DNA of 8,836 nucleotides from Actinomycetota bacterium (lineage in GTDB: Bacteria; Actinomycetota; Actinomycetes; Propionibacteriales; Propionibacteriaceae), in NCBI GenBank assembly GCA_016213595.1, contig JACRAA010000255.1, positions 1 through 8,836 of the forward strand. Reading direction: 5' to 3'. This document shows positions 5,768 to 8,836 of the stretch, one piece after another (position 1 is the first letter of the stretch; every line of letters begins with the position of its first letter). Made by a program: the position numbers and the translations under genes. The notes beneath the pieces were generated by a model, which worked only from the letters and a program-made list of their open reading frames with translations, did no database searches and was not told where the DNA came from.

Positions 5768-6493
5768 GTGCGCCTCGACCAGGCCCTTGTCAGTCGGGGA
5801 CTTGCCCGGTCACGCCAGCATGCGAGCGAGCTGATCCGCGCCGGCCATGTCACCGTGGATGGCGCCGTCGCCGCGAAGCCCTCCCTGTCCGTGGGCGACG
5901 ACACGGAGATCGATGCCCCGGTCGACCGCTATGTGGGACGAGCCGCCCACAAGCTTCTCGGCGCGCTCGCCGACTCGGAGACGGTCGTCAAGGGCCGGGC
6001 CCTCGACGCGGGCGCTTCCACGGGCGGCTTCTCACAGGTGCTGCTGGAGGCGGGCGCCGAGCGGGTGTACGCCGTCGACGTGGGCCACGACCAGCTCGCG
6101 CCCTCGCTCCGCCGCGACCCCCGCGTCGTGGTGCACGAGGGCACCAACCTGCGTGACCTCACGCTCAGCCACGTCGAGGACGAGCCCGTGGACCTGGTCG
6201 TCGCCGACGTGTCCTTCATCTCCCTGCGTCTCCTGCTACAGCCCATGCTGGCCGTGCTGCGTCCCGACGGCACTGCACTGCTCATGGTGAAGCCCCAGTT
6301 CGAGGTGGGCCGCGAACGTCTGGGGGCAGGCGGCGTCGTCCGTGACGAGAGCGACAGGATCGCCGCCGTCGACGGGGTCGCGGAGGCCGCGGAGGCGCTC
6401 GGCTGGAGCCAGGACTGGCGCGGGACGTCCCGCCTGCCGGGCCCCGCCGGAAACGTCGAGCTCTTTCTTCGCCTGCGTCGGACCGGCCACTAG
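5768..6493 (+). CDS. tlyA: TlyA, rRNA 2'-O-ribose methyltransferase / hemolysin-like protein
   Basis: A 241-residue SAM-dependent methyltransferase. The N-terminal S4 RNA-binding domain (about 1-60) contains RLDQALVSRGLARSR, followed by the family's RAAHKL linker. The FtsJ-like Rossmann domain has the SAM site LDAGASTGG (79-87), the acidic strand end VVADVSF (D147), the catalytic-region VKPQFEVG (K175-G181) and the C-terminal GPAGNVELFLRLR. Mycobacterial TlyA methylates 23S C1920 and 16S C1409 and is needed for capreomycin/viomycin sensitivity. Here the protein stops just after the NVELFL strand and lacks the ~25-residue C-terminal extension of the M. tuberculosis protein, as in the shorter TlyA type reported to modify only 23S rRNA. 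The GTG at 5768 is one base after the previous stop. The open frame extends upstream to 5555, but homology begins at VRLDQAL. A GTGA at 5763-5766 is out of frame with tlyA. Confidence 0.94.
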   Translation: MRLDQALVSRGLARSRQHASELIRAGHVTVDGAVAAKPSLSVGDDTEIDAPVDRYVGRAAHKLLGALADSETVVKGRALDAGASTGGFSQVLLEAGAERVYAVDVGHDQLAPSLRRDPRVVVHEGTNLRDLTLSHVEDEPVDLVVADVSFISLRLLLQPMLAVLRPDGTALLMVKPQFEVGRERLGAGGVVRDESDRIAAVDGVAEAAEALGWSQDWRGTSRLPGPAGNVELFLRLRRTGH

Positions 6494-6496
6494 GGT
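6491..6496 (+). promoter_or_regulatory. Candidate leaderless -10 for nadK-recN
   Basis: TAGGGT matches TANNNT and lies exactly 6 nt ahead of the ATG at 6503, so transcription could start on the A of the start codon. The first three bases are the stop codon of tlyA. The upstream -35 zone is T-rich (CTCTTTCTTC, 6461-6470) but has no clear TTGACA. This is the same geometry as the site at 5539-5544. Confidence 0.45.
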
Positions 6497-6502
6497 GTGC
6501 GC

Positions 6503-7423
6503 ATGACGTCCCCCTCCAGCCCACCCCGGATGGTGGCCGTCCAAGCGCACCTGGGACGTCCGGAGGCGATCACTGCTACCTGCGAGTTCGTACGCTCCGT
6601 CACGGCCCACGGGATCGCCGTGGCTGCAGAGGTTGACGTCGCGGAGGCCCTCCACGCCTGCTCTCCAGGGCTCGGCATCATCGACAAGGACGGCATCGAC
6701 TCCCTCGAGGTCGTCGTCGTCTTCGGCGGCGACGGCACGATCCTCAAGGCTGCGGAGTGGGCGCTGGTCAAGGGAGTCCCCGTCCTCGGCGTCAACATGG
6801 GCCACGTCGGGTTCCTCGCCGAGCTGGAGGTCAGCGACCTGCCACGGGTCGTCGACCAGGTGGTGCGGCGGGACTACGTCATCGAGCACCGCCTGGCGAT
6901 CTCCGTCGAGCTGCGACCCGACCGCGACGGCCCCGTCACCTGGCAGTCGTTCGCGGTGAACGAGGTCTCGATCGAGAAGCTGTCGCGGCGTCGCATGATC
7001 GAGGTCCTCGCCCAGGTCGACGGGCTCCCCGTCTCCAGGTGGGGGTGCGACGGACTGCTCGTCTCGACGCCGACCGGGTCGACGGCCTACGCGTTCTCGG
7101 CCGGCGGGCCGGTGATGTGGCCAGAGCTCGACGCGTACCTCATGGTGCCCCTCAGCGCTCACGCCCTGTTCGCCCGGCCGCTCGTGCTCGGGCCGGAGAG
7201 CGAGGTCGTCGTCGACCTCGTGGGAGGCGGCGACGCGGTCCTCTGGTGCGACGGACGGCGCACGATCGACGCCCCGCTCGGTGCCCAGGTCGTCGTCCGG
7301 CGCCACGCGAACCACCTGCAGGTCGCCCGCCTGTCCGCGCAGCCGTTCACGAACCGCCTCGTCAAGAAGTTCGGGCTGAGCGTGGAGGGCTTCCGCAGCC
7401 GCTACGAGTACCCGCTCGGCTGA
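6503..7423 (+). CDS. nadK: NAD kinase
   Basis: A 306-residue ATP/polyphosphate-dependent NAD kinase (ppnK in mycobacteria) that phosphorylates NAD+ to NADP+ in the cytosol, the sole route to NADP in most bacteria. Diagnostic motifs are GGDGT (75-79, catalytic D77), the NE pair (N153, E154) in FAVNEVSIEK, and the glycine-rich CDGLLVSTPTGSTAY ending at Y196. Length and domain order agree with the family, and the C-terminus RSRYEYPLG is typical of actinobacterial members. The start is uncertain between GTG 6497, two codons upstream, and ATG 6503. ATG is preferred because a TANNNT box ends 6 nt before it and no Shine-Dalgarno sequence is visible for either. The stop overlaps recN by one base (TGATG). 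The tlyA-nadK-recN order is conserved across actinobacteria. Confidence 0.96.
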   Translation: MTSPSSPPRMVAVQAHLGRPEAITATCEFVRSVTAHGIAVAAEVDVAEALHACSPGLGIIDKDGIDSLEVVVVFGGDGTILKAAEWALVKGVPVLGVNMGHVGFLAELEVSDLPRVVDQVVRRDYVIEHRLAISVELRPDRDGPVTWQSFAVNEVSIEKLSRRRMIEVLAQVDGLPVSRWGCDGLLVSTPTGSTAYAFSAGGPVMWPELDAYLMVPLSAHALFARPLVLGPESEVVVDLVGGGDAVLWCDGRRTIDAPLGAQVVVRRHANHLQVARLSAQPFTNRLVKKFGLSVEGFRSRYEYPLG

Positions 7424-8836
7424 TGCTCACCGAGCTGCGGATCGTGGGGCTCGGCGTCATCGAGGATGCCGTGCTGGAGCCAGGGCCGGGGCTGACCGTG
7501 GTGACCGGCGAGACCGGTGCGGGCAAGACCCTGGTCGTATCCGGGCTCGGCCTCGTCGCCGGCGCGAGAGCCGAGACCCGTGTCGTCCGCCACGGATCCG
7601 ACCGGGCGGTCGTCGAGGCGCGGTTCGTCGACGTCCCGGAGAACGTGGTCACGAGCGTCGACGACGCCGGGGGAGTGCTGGACGAGCGCGAGCTGCTCGT
7701 CGTCCGGCAGGTGGCGGCCACGGGACGCTCCCGCTCGCTCGTCGGTGGGACCCAGGTGCCGGCGGCGGTAGGGGCCGAGATCGGCGCCCAGCTCGTCACC
7801 ATCCACGGTCAGTCGGAGCAGCAACGCCTCGCGTCGCCCGACCGTCAGCGCGAGGTGCTGGACCGTTCCGCCGGTCCGGAGCTCGCCGAGGAGCTGGGCC
7901 GGTACAGGGACGACTACGCGGCCCGACAGCTCGCACGGGCCGAGCTCACGCGGCTCAAGGAGCAGGCGCGCGAGCGCGCACGCGAACAGGACCTGCTGGC
8001 GTTCGGGCTGGAGGAGATCGCCGCCGTCGCGCCCGAACCGGGGGAGGACGATGCGCTCGCCGCCGAGGCAGCGAGGCTGCAGGCGGTCGACGACCTCCGC
8101 CTGTACGCACAGCGGGCTCTCGTCGCCCTGTCCGGGGACGAGGACGGCCTGGCCGACGAGCCGAACGCGCTCAGCCTGGCCGGCGCGGCTCGTAAGGCGC
8201 TCGAGTCCGCCGCCGCCGCGGACGTACAGGCCGCTGAGCTCGCCACGCAGGCACGGGAGGTGACCGCCCTCGTCGCGGACCTGGCAGGGAGCGCCGCGTC
8301 GTACCTCGCCGACCTCGACGCCGATCCGGCCCGCCTCGAGTGGGTCGCCTCTCGACGGTCCCAGCTGCAAGGCCTGACCCGGAAGTACGGCGAGACGGTC
8401 ACCGAGGTGCTCGAGTGGTCGGCCACCAGCGCCGTACGGCTCACGACGTTGCAGGCCAGCGACGACCGGGTCGACGCGCTCGCGACGGACGTGGCGCGGC
8501 TGACCGAGCGCATCGACGCATCCGCGGCCCGGATCACGGCGATGCGGGTCTCGGCGGCCGCACGTCTCGCCGAGGCTGTACGGAAGGAGCTCGCGGCGCT
8601 CGCGCTGCCGCACGCGCTGCTCGAGTTCTCCGTCACCCCGCTCTCCGAGCCCGGTCCGTACGGCGCTGACTCCGTGACCCTGCTGTTCTCGGCCAACCCC
8701 GGCTCCCAGCCCGGGCCGTTGGCGAAGGTGGCGTCCGGCGGCGAGCTGTCGAGGGTTCGGCTCGCGCTCGAGGTGGTCCTGGCCGACGCGAACGGCGGCG
8801 AGACGTTCGTCTTCGACGAGGTCGACGCTGGTATCG
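7423..8836 (+). CDS. recN: RecN, DNA double-strand break repair ATPase (3' truncated by window)
   Basis: The frame is open from ATG 7423 to the window end, giving 471 full codons; RecN is normally ~560-590 residues, so about 100 are missing beyond the edge. RecN is an SMC-like ATPase that gathers broken DNA ends for RecA-dependent repair. The N-terminal half of the nucleotide site is TGETGAGKT (28-36), and TIHGQSEQQRL is the conserved Q-loop-region block. A long Ala/Glu/Arg/Leu-rich region (about 150-390) forms the coiled-coil arms. The ABC signature ASGGELSR (437-444) and Walker B FVFDEVDAGI (462-471) close the visible part, all in the right order, so the gene appears intact. The TGATG overlap with nadK suggests coupled translation. 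I see no LexA/SOS-type operator close to the start. Residues 247-252 (LSGDED) and nearby acidic stretches are arm loops. Confidence 0.96.
   Translation, partial: MLTELRIVGLGVIEDAVLEPGPGLTVVTGETGAGKTLVVSGLGLVAGARAETRVVRHGSDRAVVEARFVDVPENVVTSVDDAGGVLDERELLVVRQVAATGRSRSLVGGTQVPAAVGAEIGAQLVTIHGQSEQQRLASPDRQREVLDRSAGPELAEELGRYRDDYAARQLARAELTRLKEQARERAREQDLLAFGLEEIAAVAPEPGEDDALAAEAARLQAVDDLRLYAQRALVALSGDEDGLADEPNALSLAGAARKALESAAAADVQAAELATQAREVTALVADLAGSAASYLADLDADPARLEWVASRRSQLQGLTRKYGETVTEVLEWSATSAVRLTTLQASDDRVDALATDVARLTERIDASAARITAMRVSAAARLAEAVRKELAALALPHALLEFSVTPLSEPGPYGADSVTLLFSANPGSQPGPLAKVASGGELSRVRLALEVVLADANGGETFVFDEVDAGI

Overview
The window is chromosomal DNA from a high-GC Gram-positive bacterium (Actinobacteria). 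The evidence is the actinobacterial form of the 23S 3' end and 5S rRNA, the strong G/C bias at third codon positions, frequent GTG starts, and a gene order that matches the Mycobacterium tuberculosis block Rv1691-Rv1692-Rv1693-tlyA-ppnK-recN. A member of the Micrococcales is my best guess, but the sequence alone does not fix the genus.

Layout, all on the + strand. Bases 1-421 are the tail of an rRNA operon: the last ~230 nt of 23S, a short spacer with a 9-bp hairpin, and a complete 5S. A very strong intrinsic terminator follows (426-471). About 30 bp later begins a nearly continuous gene train: (1) a 727-residue protein with a ~430-residue Arg/Gly/Ser-rich disordered N-terminus, a TPR-like helical domain and an extremely acidic tail (Rv1691 family); (2) a HAD-IIA phosphatase (Rv1692 family); (3) bioY-bioM-bioN, a complete ECF biotin uptake transporter; (4) a 71-residue protein (Rv1693-like); (5) tlyA, an rRNA 2'-O-methyltransferase; (6) nadK/ppnK; (7) recN, cut by the window edge with about 471 codons present.

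Most junctions are tight. The four-base overlap GTGA (start GTG, stop TGA) occurs at four of them: TPR/HAD, bioY/bioM, bioM/bioN and bioN/small ORF. Translational coupling is therefore likely. The longest intergenic gap inside the train is 39 bp, before bioY, and holds a clear ribosome binding site and a possible -10 box. Two junctions (small ORF and nadK) carry a TANNNT hexamer exactly 6 nt before the start codon, the geometry of actinobacterial leaderless promoters. At nadK the first three bases of that hexamer are the tlyA stop codon.

The window is mostly a conserved housekeeping block, and I see no phage, transposon, CRISPR or defence system. What stands out is the charge-segregated TPR protein beside the rRNA operon (with a five-copy 11-residue repeat and atypical codon use), the biotin transporter lodged inside the tlyA cluster, a TlyA without the C-terminal tail of the mycobacterial enzyme, a HAD phosphatase without most of the mycobacterial C-terminal domain, and the putative leaderless internal promoters. 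No gene-free stretch longer than 300 bases exists outside the rRNA region.
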